Below are positions 7,524 to 16,717 of a DNA stretch of 64,000 nt, in pieces. The stretch lies in contig NZ_LT607410.1 of NCBI RefSeq assembly GCF_900091515.1, positions 4,464,001-4,528,000 on the forward strand, given 5' to 3'. Position 1 is the first letter of the stretch. The number at the start of each line of letters is the position of its first letter. The notes beneath the pieces are model-generated. The model saw only the letters and a program-made list of their open reading frames with translations, was not told the origin of the DNA and did not search any database. Source of the DNA: Micromonospora purpureochromogenes (GTDB taxonomy: Bacteria; Actinomycetota; Actinomycetes; Mycobacteriales; Micromonosporaceae). Position numbers and translations under genes: made by a program.

Positions 7524-8582
7524 TCATGGCGGCAGCGGCCTGCGGATGGCAGCGACCTGCCGGCTCCAGTTGCTGACGGCGACGACCTTCACGATATCGC
7601 CGGTCTTGGGTGCTTGAACGAGGTACTGTCGGCCGCTCCGGTCGGTGCCAATGTACATGCCGACGTGGCGCGGCCGGGACATCGTGCCGTCGGAGCCGGG
7701 GATGAAGATCAGGTCGCCGGGTCGCATCGCCGCCAGAGAGGGAACGGCGACGCCGGTGTGCACCTGGTCGGCGGTGACCCGGGGAATCTGCACGCCGCCT
7801 TCGGCCCAAGCGGCCATCATCAGGCCGGAGCAGTCGTAGCTGTCGGGTCCTTCGGCGCCCCAGACGTAGGGCTTGCCTCGCTGAGCCAGCGCGAAGGAGA
7901 GCACGGCCCGAAGCTGCGGGTCCGTGGGCAGTACGAAGCCTTCGGGGAGGCCCTCGTCGTCCAGGGGCGGCAGCCCGTCGCCGCCGTCGCTGGTACAGAC
8001 GATGTCCAGCCCGTCGCTGATCACCGCAACCAGCTGCTCAGCCTCGGGCTGCCACTTCGCGTACGCGTCAGGGAACGCCGAACGCTGCACTGCCTGCGCG
8101 GCCTGGGTGAGCGGCATGGTCTGCCAGCCGTCGACCTCGACCAGGTGCTCGTAGAACTTTCGGGCGGCGTATCGGGGGTCGAGGATCTGCTCGGGGGTGC
8201 CCCAGCCCTGGCTGGGGCGCTGCTGAAACAGGCCAAGCGAATCGTGGTCGTTGTCCGCGCCGAGGTGGCCGAGGTTGCGCAGGGTGGACTCCTGCATCGC
8301 GGTGGCGACGGCGAACTCCCAGCCGTAGCGCGGCACGTGCATCTCGGCGCCGACGGCGACGATGGTGGCAGCGTTGCCAACCTGCTCGGAGGTCCAGGAG
8401 CCCTGGGTGGGCCAGTCCCGTGGCGAGGCTGTCGCGCCGGGCGAGGCGCTGGGCGGACTGATGGTGCAGGCCGTGGCAGGGCTCGCCCCGAGTACCGACA
8501 GGGTGACGAATACGACCAGGGTCAGCGGTGCCAGGAGAACGGTGGCGAGCCCGCCGGCGAGGATCAGCGACCGGCGGCTCAT
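7524..8582 (-). CDS. Secreted NlpC/P60 (C40) peptidoglycan hydrolase with transglycosylase-like domain
   Basis: Starts at ATG 8582, overlapping the stop of the upstream lipoprotein gene by four bases (ATGA); 352 residues. A basic N-terminus and a hydrophobic helix (about 5-35) suggest export or anchoring. The middle part (AVATAMQESTLRNL, SLGLFQQRPSQGWG) resembles lysozyme/transglycosylase-like domains of conjugation proteins. The C-terminal part is NlpC/P60, with the catalytic Cys in YDCSGLMM and the His in RHVGMYIG. Such enzymes open the cell wall so that a transfer channel can be assembled. It is divergent from the plus-strand transfer genes. Confidence 0.85.
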   Translation of the reverse strand: MSRRSLILAGGLATVLLAPLTLVVFVTLSVLGASPATACTISPPSASPGATASPRDWPTQGSWTSEQVGNAATIVAVGAEMHVPRYGWEFAVATAMQESTLRNLGHLGADNDHDSLGLFQQRPSQGWGTPEQILDPRYAARKFYEHLVEVDGWQTMPLTQAAQAVQRSAFPDAYAKWQPEAEQLVAVISDGLDIVCTSDGGDGLPPLDDEGLPEGFVLPTDPQLRAVLSFALAQRGKPYVWGAEGPDSYDCSGLMMAAWAEGGVQIPRVTADQVHTGVAVPSLAAMRPGDLIFIPGSDGTMSRPRHVGMYIGTDRSGRQYLVQAPKTGDIVKVVAVSNWSRQVAAIRRPLPP

Positions 8583-9163
8583 CGCAGGCCTGCTTGGCGG
8601 ATCTCGTAGCCGGTGACCCGCCAGCCTGGGCCGTCTGGGCCGCCGCGGCGCAGGGCGCAGTCGATGACGCTGCGCTCGGTCCAGCCGCGCCAGCCGTCCT
8701 CGCCCACGGGGGTCGCGGTCACCCGGATCGTGCGCCGGGCGGTGATTGCGTTGTCCGCCGGCTGCGGTAGGTCGGCGAAGGGCTCCACGACGGTGTTGAG
8801 GTGGACGCGGTGACCGGCCCAGGTCGCCCAGCGACCGTCGCGGTCGGCGGCGGCGCTCTGGCCTGCCAGGGTGCTGCTGGCGAAGCGCATGGCCCGCTGG
8901 TAGGCGTCGCCCGGGCCCGCGTCGCGGCGGGTGTCGGCGCTGTAGAGGGCCATCACGAACCGCGGGCACACCTGCCCCGCATCGGCGTACGAGAAGCCGG
9001 GCTGCGTCGGCGGCGGCACCGGGGCGGCCATGCCGACCGGTCCGAGGCTGGCCACGGGTCTGCTGTTGCTCGGCTTGGCTGACGTCGGCTGTGCGCCGGC
9101 GGCGCAGCCGGTAACGGCCAACGTCAGTGTCACTGCCGCTGCTACTCGGATTCGCGCGTCCAT
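8579..9163 (-). CDS. Putative lipoprotein of the conjugation cluster
   Basis: Encodes 194 residues from ATG 9163 (ATG 9169, two codons earlier, is possible). It begins with a basic n-region and hydrophobic stretch ending in a lipobox (AVTGC) near residue 21, so it should be lipidated and outward facing. The rest, including an AGHRVHLNTVVEPF segment, is of unknown fold. It precedes and overlaps the wall hydrolase gene, so the two are probably co-translated and co-operate at the cell surface in DNA transfer. Confidence 0.65.
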   Translation of the reverse strand: MDARIRVAAAVTLTLAVTGCAAGAQPTSAKPSNSRPVASLGPVGMAAPVPPPTQPGFSYADAGQVCPRFVMALYSADTRRDAGPGDAYQRAMRFASSTLAGQSAAADRDGRWATWAGHRVHLNTVVEPFADLPQPADNAITARRTIRVTATPVGEDGWRGWTERSVIDCALRRGGPDGPGWRVTGYEIRQAGLR

Positions 9164-9290
9164 GGCCACGACGGTGTCGGGTCGCCGGGGCCGTTACCGC
9201 TGCCGGCCGCCGCTGGAAACGGTGGTAACGGAGGCGGCCACTCCAGCATCAACGCTGCCGTCAGCCCCGCCTGGTCAGGGTCCATGGCAG

Positions 9291-9656
9291 ATGCCCGACT
9301 GGGGCGTCCTGACCTTCGGGAGACCTGCTGTGCTTGCTCACTACCTGACCACCGCCGCTGTCCTTGTGGAGGCGCAGATCGGTGCCGCCGCGGACGTCCT
9401 GGCCGCCCCCACTCCCCCGCCGGCGGCCCCACCCGGCCTGGAGGCGACCGGGAACCTGTTCCTCGGCTGGATGAAGTGGATTCTCATCGTCGCCGGCGTC
9501 GGCGGCCTGTTGGTCTGCGGGATCATGATGGCCGTCGGTCGCCGTAACCGCTCTGCGTTCGCCGCCGACGGCGCGGCCGGCATCCCCTGGGTGCTGGCCG
9601 GATTGACGTGCGGGGCGGTCGCGGCCGTCGTGGTCGGCGCGGTCCTGCCGGGCTGA
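9291..9656 (+). CDS. Small membrane protein at the head of the transfer operon
   Basis: A 121-residue protein from ATG 9291 (GTG 9327 also possible) with a Pro/Ala-rich loop and two hydrophobic helices (about 58-82 and 95-119) separated by GRRNRSAFAADG. A short two-helix protein directly upstream of VirB6/VirB4-like genes recalls VirB2/TrbC-type pilin-like subunits, but there is no decisive motif. It ends four bases before the next start and is probably the first gene of the plus-strand transfer operon. Confidence 0.55.
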   Translation: MPDWGVLTFGRPAVLAHYLTTAAVLVEAQIGAAADVLAAPTPPPAAPPGLEATGNLFLGWMKWILIVAGVGGLLVCGIMMAVGRRNRSAFAADGAAGIPWVLAGLTCGAVAAVVVGAVLPG

Positions 9657-9659
9657 GCA

Positions 9660-10415
9660 GTGACCTACGACGTCATCACTCGCGCCCGCCGCATCACGCG
9701 CCGCCGGGTCATCGCCGCTTGCGTGACCGCAGCGGCGGTGGTCGGTGCCGTGACCGTCGCGGTGGTGGTCGGCGCGGACCCGAATCAACCTGTCATCTCA
9801 CCGGCGGGTCCGGGTACGCCAGCCCGCCCCGACGCTGGCGCCGCTACCGCTGGACCCGCAGACCTGCCCAGCGACCTGGGTTGGGCCAACGTGGCGGGCG
9901 TCTCCGTACCGGTGTCAAGCCAGTCTGGTCCTCGCCTCACCAGCGAAGGCCAGGCGCGCGGGTTCACGCACGACCGTGCCGGCGCGGTCCTCGCCGCAGT
10001 GCACATCGTCGTACGCGTCACCCCGCAGGTCGGTCCCACCGTCTTCGGCCCTACGTTGCGCACCCAGGTGGTCGGAACGGACGCGGCCGCGATGCGGGTC
10101 CAGGTGGCCCAGGCGTACGACGAGCTGCGCGCTCCGTCGGGAGTGGCGTACGGGCAGCCCATCGGGCACCTGTACGCCACCCTGCGGGGCTACCGGATTC
10201 TCAGCTATACGGACGACGAGGTGACCCTGTTCCTGTTGACCGAGGCTCCGGACGTGTCCGGGACGCCGGTGGCGGCCAGCACGGAGCTGCGCCTGCGCTG
10301 GACCGGCGCGGACTGGGCCCTGGTAGCCCCAGCGGGCGGCACCTTCGATCAGGCGGTCACAGCGGCGTCGCCCGCCGAGGTGACCACCTTCCTACCCTTC
10401 ATCGCTGGCGGGTGA
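9660..10415 (+). CDS. Single-pass membrane protein of the transfer cluster (VirB8-like position)
   Basis: Starts at GTG 9660; 251 residues. The N-terminal 16 residues are strongly basic (RARRITRRR), followed by one helix (about 18-39) and a long extracytoplasmic domain of mixed strands and helices. That topology matches VirB8/TcpC-type channel proteins of Gram-positive conjugation systems. Sequence identity to them is not evident by eye, so the assignment rests on topology and position between the small membrane protein and the VirB6-like gene. Confidence 0.6.
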   Translation: MTYDVITRARRITRRRVIAACVTAAAVVGAVTVAVVVGADPNQPVISPAGPGTPARPDAGAATAGPADLPSDLGWANVAGVSVPVSSQSGPRLTSEGQARGFTHDRAGAVLAAVHIVVRVTPQVGPTVFGPTLRTQVVGTDAAAMRVQVAQAYDELRAPSGVAYGQPIGHLYATLRGYRILSYTDDEVTLFLLTEAPDVSGTPVAASTELRLRWTGADWALVAPAGGTFDQAVTAASPAEVTTFLPFIAGG

Positions 10416-10418
10416 GTC

Positions 10419-11903
10419 ATGCCTTCGTGCAACCCCTTCATCCCTCTGACCTGCACCGGGATCATCCCCGGCGGCTCGGCGAATCCCGCCGACATAGTCA
10501 GCAACACCATGGTCAACACGGTCCTGTCCGGCCTGGCCGCAGCCGTGCGGGAAGGCATTGAGTGGGTGACGGTCCTGTTGACCAGCTGGATGCTGATCCC
10601 CTCGAACGATCTGTGCTCCACCAACGGCAGCGACCCGAGCCAGTGGACAGCCGACTGGATCACCCAGTGCAACGCCGGCAGCGGCCCCGCCCAGGAGCTG
10701 CGCTCGTTCATGCTGCCCATCACGATCCTGCTGCTGGCCGGCGGACTGATCTGGCAGGGCATCGCCATCACCGTCAGCCGTAAGGGCGAGCCACTGCTGC
10801 AGGCGGTACGCGGCGTCTGGAACACCGCGCTGTGGGGCAGCATCGGCATCGCCGGCACCCATCTGGTGCTCAAGGCGGGTGACAGCTACTCCATGTGGCT
10901 GCTGAGCAAGGCCGTCCTCGACGACTCCAACAAGCCACCCAACGAGGCGATGAGCGAGGCCTTGGGTGCGCTGATGCTTCCGGCGGCCAATGTGGCCCCG
11001 TTCGTGATGATCCTCGTCGGTATGGTCGTCATGGCCGCCGCTCTCCTGCAGACGATCCTGATGGTCTTCCGCGAGGGATCGGTGGTGATCCTGGCGGGGC
11101 TGTTCCAGCTCGCGTCGGCGGGCACGGTGACCCGCGGTACCAGCGGCATGTTCCACAAGACCCTCGGCTGGTCGCTGGCTTTGGCCCTGTACAAGCCGGC
11201 CGCGATGTCGGTGTACGCCACCGCGTTCATGATGATGCGCGGCAACAGCCGGGACTGGCTGATGGGCCTGGGCATGCTGGTGCTGTCAGTGGTGGCCCTG
11301 CCCGCCCTGATGAAGTTCTTCACGATCTTCACCGGTCATGTCGCCTCAGGCGGCGGTGGCCTGGGGATGGTCGGAGCCGGTGCGGCGGCGGGTCTGCATG
11401 CCGCGTCGTCGGTGCGCGGAGCAGTCGGTGGTCACAGCGCCGGCGACCACGCCCGCTACATGGATTCCCAGGGACCTGGTAGCGGCGGCCGAACCGGTGG
11501 TGGCGGACCGACCGGGGCCATGCCTACCCCTTCGACACCGTCACCGGGTGGCGGCTCCGGCGGCGGGACCGGTAGCGCCCCGAAGGTGGTCAACGGCACG
11601 GCCACTACCGGCGGTGCGCCCGGCCCGGTGACGCCCACCACCACCGTGCCGGCTGGCACCGGCGCCACGGCATCCGCTGGTGCGGCCGCCGGCGGAGGCG
11701 CAGCAGCCGGGGGCGCGGCCGCTGGCGGGGGCGCGGCCGCCGGGGGTGGCATGGCGGCGGCCAGCGCGGCCGGAGCCGCCACCGGACCGGCGGCGCCGGT
11801 CGTCATCGGCGCCGCTGTGGTGGCCCAGGCCGGTGTGACCGCAGCAAAGGCGGGCGCGAGCACCGCCAGCTCCGCCATGCAGGAAGGGAGCTCACCGTCG
11901 TGA
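10419..11903 (+). CDS. VirB6/TrbL-like polytopic membrane protein
   Basis: A 494-residue protein starting three bases after the previous stop. The first ~310 residues hold about six hydrophobic helices, with ITILLLAGGLIWQGIAI and VAPFVMILVGMVVMAAAL as clear examples. The arrangement is that of the inner-membrane channel component (VirB6/TrbL). After about residue 310 it becomes a long cytoplasmic-type tail of Gly, Ala, Pro and Thr, with near-perfect Ala-Ala-Gly-Gly-Gly iterations around residues 424-450. Such tails are common in actinobacterial versions. The stop overlaps the next start by four bases. Confidence 0.75.
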   Translation: MPSCNPFIPLTCTGIIPGGSANPADIVSNTMVNTVLSGLAAAVREGIEWVTVLLTSWMLIPSNDLCSTNGSDPSQWTADWITQCNAGSGPAQELRSFMLPITILLLAGGLIWQGIAITVSRKGEPLLQAVRGVWNTALWGSIGIAGTHLVLKAGDSYSMWLLSKAVLDDSNKPPNEAMSEALGALMLPAANVAPFVMILVGMVVMAAALLQTILMVFREGSVVILAGLFQLASAGTVTRGTSGMFHKTLGWSLALALYKPAAMSVYATAFMMMRGNSRDWLMGLGMLVLSVVALPALMKFFTIFTGHVASGGGGLGMVGAGAAAGLHAASSVRGAVGGHSAGDHARYMDSQGPGSGGRTGGGGPTGAMPTPSTPSPGGGSGGGTGSAPKVVNGTATTGGAPGPVTPTTTVPAGTGATASAGAAAGGGAAAGGAAAGGGAAAGGGMAAASAAGAATGPAAPVVIGAAVVAQAGVTAAKAGASTASSAMQEGSSPS

Positions 11904-13390
11904 GCATTGACCAGGCGCAGGTGCGCACCTACGGGGGTTGGCGGCGGGCGCGGGGCATGGGCCTGTTCGGCCTCGGACCGATGCAGACCTTCGTCGTCCT
12001 CGCGGCGATCACCGTGCTGATCATCTCGGGGTCGATGGGGCTGCGGGCGCTGGCCATCTCCGCCGGACCGTGCACGCTGCTCGTGGCGCTGCTGGTGCTG
12101 CGGTGGGACGGGGTGCCGGTATCGGCCGGGATCGCGCAGCGGGTGCGGTGGTTGGTCGGCACCAGCCGCGGCTACACCTCGTACCGCTCCGGGGTGATGG
12201 TCGCCGGCCAGCACGCCTGGCAGCTGCCGGGCGTGCTGGCGCCCACCACCCTGCTGACGGTCGACGATCAGAGCGGTGGCGGGTACGCGGTGGTCTACAA
12301 CAAGCGGTTGGGAACCATGACGGTGACGCTGCGCTGCGCGGCCACCTCGACCTGGCTGGCCGACCCCGAGGCCAGCGCGGCGTGGGTGGCCAACTGGGGC
12401 GGATGGCTGGCGAACCTGGGCTACCTGCCGATCGTCGACCACGTCGCGGTCACCGTGGACACCGCGCCGGATCCGGGCTCCCGACTCGCCGACCATGTCA
12501 GCCGGCGGATCGTGCCCCACGGGCCTGCGTCGGCTCGACGGGTGCTGCAACGGCTGGTGGAGGTGTCCCCGGCAGCCGCCGCCGACGTGGAGACCCGGGT
12601 GTCGGTGACCTTCAAGCCCGGCGCCTCCCCCAGCAAGCCCAAGAACCTCGACGAGGCGCTGGAAGAGATCAGCCGAACCCTGCCCGGCCTGCAGGACTCC
12701 CTGGGCAGCTGCGGCCTGACCGTCCTCGGCCGGGCCACCGCGGAGAACATCTCGGCCATCGTGCGTACGGCCTTCGACCCGGCCAGCCGGGGCGACGTGG
12801 CCCGGCTGACCGCGACCCCCGGGCTTGACCTGAGTCGGTGGGTGGACTGGGACACCGCCGGGCCGGTGATGGCCGAGGAGCACCTCGACCGGTACGTGCA
12901 CGACTCCGGCACGTCGGTGTCGTGGGCGTGGCACGAGGCGCCGCGCCAGCACGTGCATGCCGACGTCCTCGCTCGCCTGCTCGCCCCGGGTCCGTACCCG
13001 AAGCGGGTGTCGCTGCTGTACCGGCCTTTCCCTGCTGGAGAGGCGGCGCGGATCGTCGAGAGTGAGGTCAACGCCGCGGCGTTCCGGGCGGCGTACAACC
13101 GGGCGCAAAAACGCGACGAGTCCGCCCGGGACCACGCCGACCGGGAACGGGCCCTGCAGACCGCGCGGGAAGAGGCGACCGGCTCCGGGGTGGGCCTGAT
13201 GTCGCTGTTCGTCACCACCACCGTCGTCTCCGCCGAGGACCTGGGCCGGGCCATCGCCGACGTCGAGTCCCGCGCCGACGTGGCCAAGATTCGGCTACGG
13301 CAGCTACGCGCCAGCCAGGCCGCCGGCTTCGCCACCACCCTGCCCTGCGGCGTCTGCCCGCCGCAGCTGGCCCGCCACTGGCCCCGCTGA
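11900..13390 (+). CDS. SCO6880-like conjugation protein
   Basis: GTG 11900 overlaps the previous stop (GTGA); 496 residues. Two adjacent hydrophobic helices (about 24-64) follow a GGWRRARGMGLFGLGP leader, the typical start of the actinobacterial SCO6880 family (PrgI-like membrane part with a soluble domain). The soluble part contains the conserved TVTLRCAATSTWLAD and AAFRAAYNRAQKRDESARD regions. These genes always accompany VirB4-type ATPases and are thought to link the channel to the ATPase. Order and overlaps here fit that role. Confidence 0.8.
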   Translation: MSIDQAQVRTYGGWRRARGMGLFGLGPMQTFVVLAAITVLIISGSMGLRALAISAGPCTLLVALLVLRWDGVPVSAGIAQRVRWLVGTSRGYTSYRSGVMVAGQHAWQLPGVLAPTTLLTVDDQSGGGYAVVYNKRLGTMTVTLRCAATSTWLADPEASAAWVANWGGWLANLGYLPIVDHVAVTVDTAPDPGSRLADHVSRRIVPHGPASARRVLQRLVEVSPAAAADVETRVSVTFKPGASPSKPKNLDEALEEISRTLPGLQDSLGSCGLTVLGRATAENISAIVRTAFDPASRGDVARLTATPGLDLSRWVDWDTAGPVMAEEHLDRYVHDSGTSVSWAWHEAPRQHVHADVLARLLAPGPYPKRVSLLYRPFPAGEAARIVESEVNAAAFRAAYNRAQKRDESARDHADRERALQTAREEATGSGVGLMSLFVTTTVVSAEDLGRAIADVESRADVAKIRLRQLRASQAAGFATTLPCGVCPPQLARHWPR

Positions 13391-13415
13391 CACAGCCCGC
13401 GATCTGGAGAATCCG

Positions 13416-14858
13416 ATGAAGAGCAGCACCATCGACGCGGCCGTACTGGCGCCGGCATGGGGTGTACGCGCCCCCGGCGCCGGCCGGGCCAGCCACGTCT
13501 CCCCCGGCATGGAATACCAGGGCACCACCGTGCAACTGTGTGGCCTCTACCCGTTCGTCGCCGGGTCCGGCGCGCCCACGATCGGGGTGCCGATCGGGCG
13601 GCACATGCTGTGGGGCGAGGTCGTCTGCCTCGACCCCCTCGAATGGCTGCGCGAGGGCCTGATCACCAACCCCGGCGTGTTCGTGCTCGGCCAACCCGGC
13701 GTCGGCAAGTCCACGGTGGTCAAACGGCTCATCACCGGCATGACCGGATTCGGCACCAGCGCGCTGATCCTCGGCGACACCAAGCCCGACTACACCCGGC
13801 TCGTCGAACACCTCGGCGGGCAGGTCATCCGGGTCGGCCGTGGCCTGGATCGGCTCAACCCGCTGGACTCCGGCCCGCTGGGCAGCGCCCTTGCCCGTAT
13901 GGGCACCGCCGATGCCCGGCAGCTGCGGCTGGAGATCCGGGGCCGGCGGATGTCGCTGCTGCTGGCGCTGTGCGCCTTGGTACGCGGACAGGCGCTGAAC
14001 AACACCGAGGAGATCATCCTCGGCCGGGCGATCGACCTACTCGCCGAACGTCTTGAGCGCGACCCAACGGTGCCCGACGTGCTAAGCCTGGTCGAAGTCG
14101 GCGCCGACGAGCTGCTCACCGCGGCCCGGGCGCGGACCGACGGCGAGTACCGCCGCCGCGTCGACCAGCTCGTGCCCACCCTGGCGCTGCTGTGCGAGGG
14201 CAGCCTGCACGGGGTGTTCGACGGCCCCACGACCAAGCCCCTGGACCTGGACGCCCCAGCCGTCAGCGTCGACATCTCCCAGGTCGCCGCCGCCGGCGAA
14301 CAACTGGTAGCCGCCGCGATGCTGTGCACCTGGGCGTACGGCTTCGGCATGGTCGACGCCGCATCCGTGCTGGCCGACCAGGGCCTGGCTCCGCGCCGGC
14401 AATATCTCGGCGTGATGGACGAGCTGTGGCGGGCCCTGCGCGGCGCATCGGGGCTCGTCGAGCACGCCGACGCGCTGACTCGACTCAACCGGCAGCGAGG
14501 CATGGCCAGCGTGATGGTCACCCACTCCCTAGCCGACCTCGACGCCCTGCCCACGCCTGAGGACCGAGCCAAGGCGCAGGGCTTCATCGAACGATCCGCC
14601 ATCAAGATCCTCGCCGGGCTACCGCCGCGCGAGCTGAACCGGGTCAACGAGGTGATCAAGCTGTCGGGACCCGAGCGGGAGCTGGTGGCGTCCTGGGCCG
14701 CGCCGGAAGCTTGGTTCGCCGGCTCCGTGCATCCCGGCCGGGGCAAGTACCTCATCAAGACCGGCGAACGCAACGGACTGCCGGTGTCGCTGACCCTGGT
14801 CGGCGAGGAATGGGAGCTCTACGACACCGACGCCGCGATCCGGCAGGTGCAGCCATGA
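13416..14858 (+). CDS. VirB4-like conjugation ATPase
   Basis: 480 residues from ATG 13416. Walker A is FVLGQPGVGKSTVVKR; ALILGDTKPDYTRLVEHLGG follows, and the Walker B region is YLGVMDELWRALR. A GMASVMVTHSLADL segment is typical of the VirB4/TraC/HerA-type motor fold. It lacks the large N-terminal VirB4 domain, probably because the preceding SCO6880-like protein supplies it. The ATPase powers assembly of the channel and substrate transfer. Its stop overlaps the coupling-protein start (ATGA). Confidence 0.85.
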   Translation: MKSSTIDAAVLAPAWGVRAPGAGRASHVSPGMEYQGTTVQLCGLYPFVAGSGAPTIGVPIGRHMLWGEVVCLDPLEWLREGLITNPGVFVLGQPGVGKSTVVKRLITGMTGFGTSALILGDTKPDYTRLVEHLGGQVIRVGRGLDRLNPLDSGPLGSALARMGTADARQLRLEIRGRRMSLLLALCALVRGQALNNTEEIILGRAIDLLAERLERDPTVPDVLSLVEVGADELLTAARARTDGEYRRRVDQLVPTLALLCEGSLHGVFDGPTTKPLDLDAPAVSVDISQVAAAGEQLVAAAMLCTWAYGFGMVDAASVLADQGLAPRRQYLGVMDELWRALRGASGLVEHADALTRLNRQRGMASVMVTHSLADLDALPTPEDRAKAQGFIERSAIKILAGLPPRELNRVNEVIKLSGPERELVASWAAPEAWFAGSVHPGRGKYLIKTGERNGLPVSLTLVGEEWELYDTDAAIRQVQP

Positions 14859-16696
14859 ACACGAGGCCCGTCGAGCCGCGCGGCAGCGCCGGCGGACCGC
14901 TCACCCCGTTCGTGATGCTCGGGCTGGTGTGGGCGGTGATCGCCCTGATGTGGCTGTCCTGGCTAGCCGGACGAATCGCCGCCACTGTGACCAGGCATCC
15001 CGCCACTGGACCCGGCTTCGGGTCCGCGTACCTGGAACACCTGCTGCATACCGACTGGGCCGCGCTGTGGCCCGGGATCTCCCCCACCGCGGTGGGCGTC
15101 GCCTACGCCGTGCTGCTTCTGGTCCTGGTCGGCCTGGGCACCCTCGCGGCGGTGTGGTGGCAGGAGCGCAAACCCGACGCCGAGGACCCGCTGCCGTCGC
15201 TGGCCGGCCCGGCCGAGGTACGGGCGATGACGCTGCCCGCCATGGCCGCTAAGGCCCGACGCCTGCGCCGGGTCCTGGCAGACGTGCCGGTGAAGGAGAT
15301 CTCGGCCGAGTCGGCCGGCGTCGTCCTCGGCGCGCACCGGCGGCGGCGTGGCTCGGGTCCCCGCGTCTACTCCTCCTGGGAGGACGTCGTACTGGCGGTG
15401 ATGGCGCCCCGCGCAGGCAAGACAACCGCGCTGGCGGTGCAGTCGATTCTCAATGCACCGGGGGCGGCCCTCGCAACCAGCAACAAGCCCGACCTGTGGG
15501 CCACCACGGCGGCCGCCCGGGCGGAGCACGGCACCGTGTGGGTGTTCGACCCGCAGTCCATCGCCCACGTGCCGCAAGGCTGGTGGTGGAACCCACTGGC
15601 CGCCGTGGAGGACGTCGAGGACGCCCACCGGTTGGCCAACCACTTCGTCCAGCAGGTCCGCAACTCCCAGGGCAGCGACGACTTCTGGATCCAGGGCGCG
15701 CTGGACCTGCTCACCTCCCTGATCCTCGCTGCGGCGATCGAGGGCCGCACGCTCACCTCAGTGCAGGCGTGGCTGTCGGACTCCACCTCCCGCGAGCCGG
15801 CCACGATCCTCAAGAGCCACGGCTTCGGAGCCTCCGCCCGAGCCATGTCCGGCCGCCAGGCCGGCGCACCGGAAACCCGCGAAGGGCTCTACGAGACCGC
15901 CCGCACCGCCGCGGCGTGCTTGGCCAACCCGACCATCATGTCCTGGGTTACCCCACCGGACCTACCGTTGCCGGCGCTGGATATCGAGGCGTTAGTCGAG
16001 AGCGCCGACACGCTGTACCTGCTGTCCAAGGACGGCGCGGGTGCGGCCGCACCGCTCGTCGCCGGCCTGACCGACCAGGTGCTCCGCGCAGCGGTCACCG
16101 TCGCCGAAGCGCACGGCGGCCGGCTCGACCCGCCGCTGGTCGCCTGCCTGGACGAAGCCGCGAACATCTGCAAGATCGCGGACCTACCGGAGCTTTACAG
16201 CCACTTCGGCAGCCGGGGCATCATCCCGCTGACCATCCTGCAGTCCTACCGGCAAGGCACCAGGGTCTGGGGCGAGCAGGGCATGGACGCGCTCTGGTCC
16301 GCCGCCACGATCAAGCTGGTCGGCGCGGGCATCGACGACGCCCGGTTCGCCGAAGACCTGTCCCGGCTCGTCGGCGAACACGACGTCACCGTCGCCTCGC
16401 GCACCCGTGACGGTCAGGGCCGTACGTCGTACCAGACATCGGTACGCCGGCAGCGGATCCTCGACCCCGCGCAGATCCGGGCGCTGCCGAAGGGCTCGGC
16501 GCTGTTGTTCGCCACCGGCGTCAAGGTGGCCATGCTCAACCTGCTCCCCTGGTACGACGAGCCCAGCGCCGAGCGGCTGACCGCCGCGGTCGCCGCCTCC
16601 ACCGCTGAGATGACCCGTCGGGCGCAACGCACCCGCGCCGCGCGTCGGGACCGCATGGCGCAGCGCTCCTGGCGGGGACGGGCGGGCCAAAGCTAG
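14855..16696 (+). CDS. VirD4/TraG-type coupling protein
   Basis: ATG 14855 overlaps the preceding stop; 613 residues. Two N-terminal membrane helices (about 18-45 and 75-100) anchor it, and then comes the motor domain: Walker A as MAPRAGKTTALAV, NKPDLW, FDPQ, a QGALDLLTSLILAAAIEGR segment, and Walker B as LVACLDEAANICKI. The C-terminal tail is rich in Arg/Ala. Coupling proteins bring the relaxase-bound DNA to the channel. With VirB4- and VirB6-like genes and a relaxase in the same element, this supports single-strand conjugative transfer rather than FtsK/TraB double-strand transfer. Confidence 0.9.
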   Translation: MNTRPVEPRGSAGGPLTPFVMLGLVWAVIALMWLSWLAGRIAATVTRHPATGPGFGSAYLEHLLHTDWAALWPGISPTAVGVAYAVLLLVLVGLGTLAAVWWQERKPDAEDPLPSLAGPAEVRAMTLPAMAAKARRLRRVLADVPVKEISAESAGVVLGAHRRRRGSGPRVYSSWEDVVLAVMAPRAGKTTALAVQSILNAPGAALATSNKPDLWATTAAARAEHGTVWVFDPQSIAHVPQGWWWNPLAAVEDVEDAHRLANHFVQQVRNSQGSDDFWIQGALDLLTSLILAAAIEGRTLTSVQAWLSDSTSREPATILKSHGFGASARAMSGRQAGAPETREGLYETARTAAACLANPTIMSWVTPPDLPLPALDIEALVESADTLYLLSKDGAGAAAPLVAGLTDQVLRAAVTVAEAHGGRLDPPLVACLDEAANICKIADLPELYSHFGSRGIIPLTILQSYRQGTRVWGEQGMDALWSAATIKLVGAGIDDARFAEDLSRLVGEHDVTVASRTRDGQGRTSYQTSVRRQRILDPAQIRALPKGSALLFATGVKVAMLNLLPWYDEPSAERLTAAVAASTAEMTRRAQRTRAARRDRMAQRSWRGRAGQS

Positions 16697-16717
16697 CTTG
16701 GATATCGGAGGTAGGCC

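Noticed and set aside
7425..8609. 394-codon plus frame opposite the wall hydrolase gene
   Set aside because: No motif; the minus strand encodes a full NlpC/P60 protein with signal sequence.
11456..13135. 559-codon open frame on the minus strand across the VirB6- and SCO6880-like genes
   Set aside because: Arg/Pro/Gly-rich composition without motifs; it mirrors genes with clear family features on the plus strand. Typical high-GC shadow.
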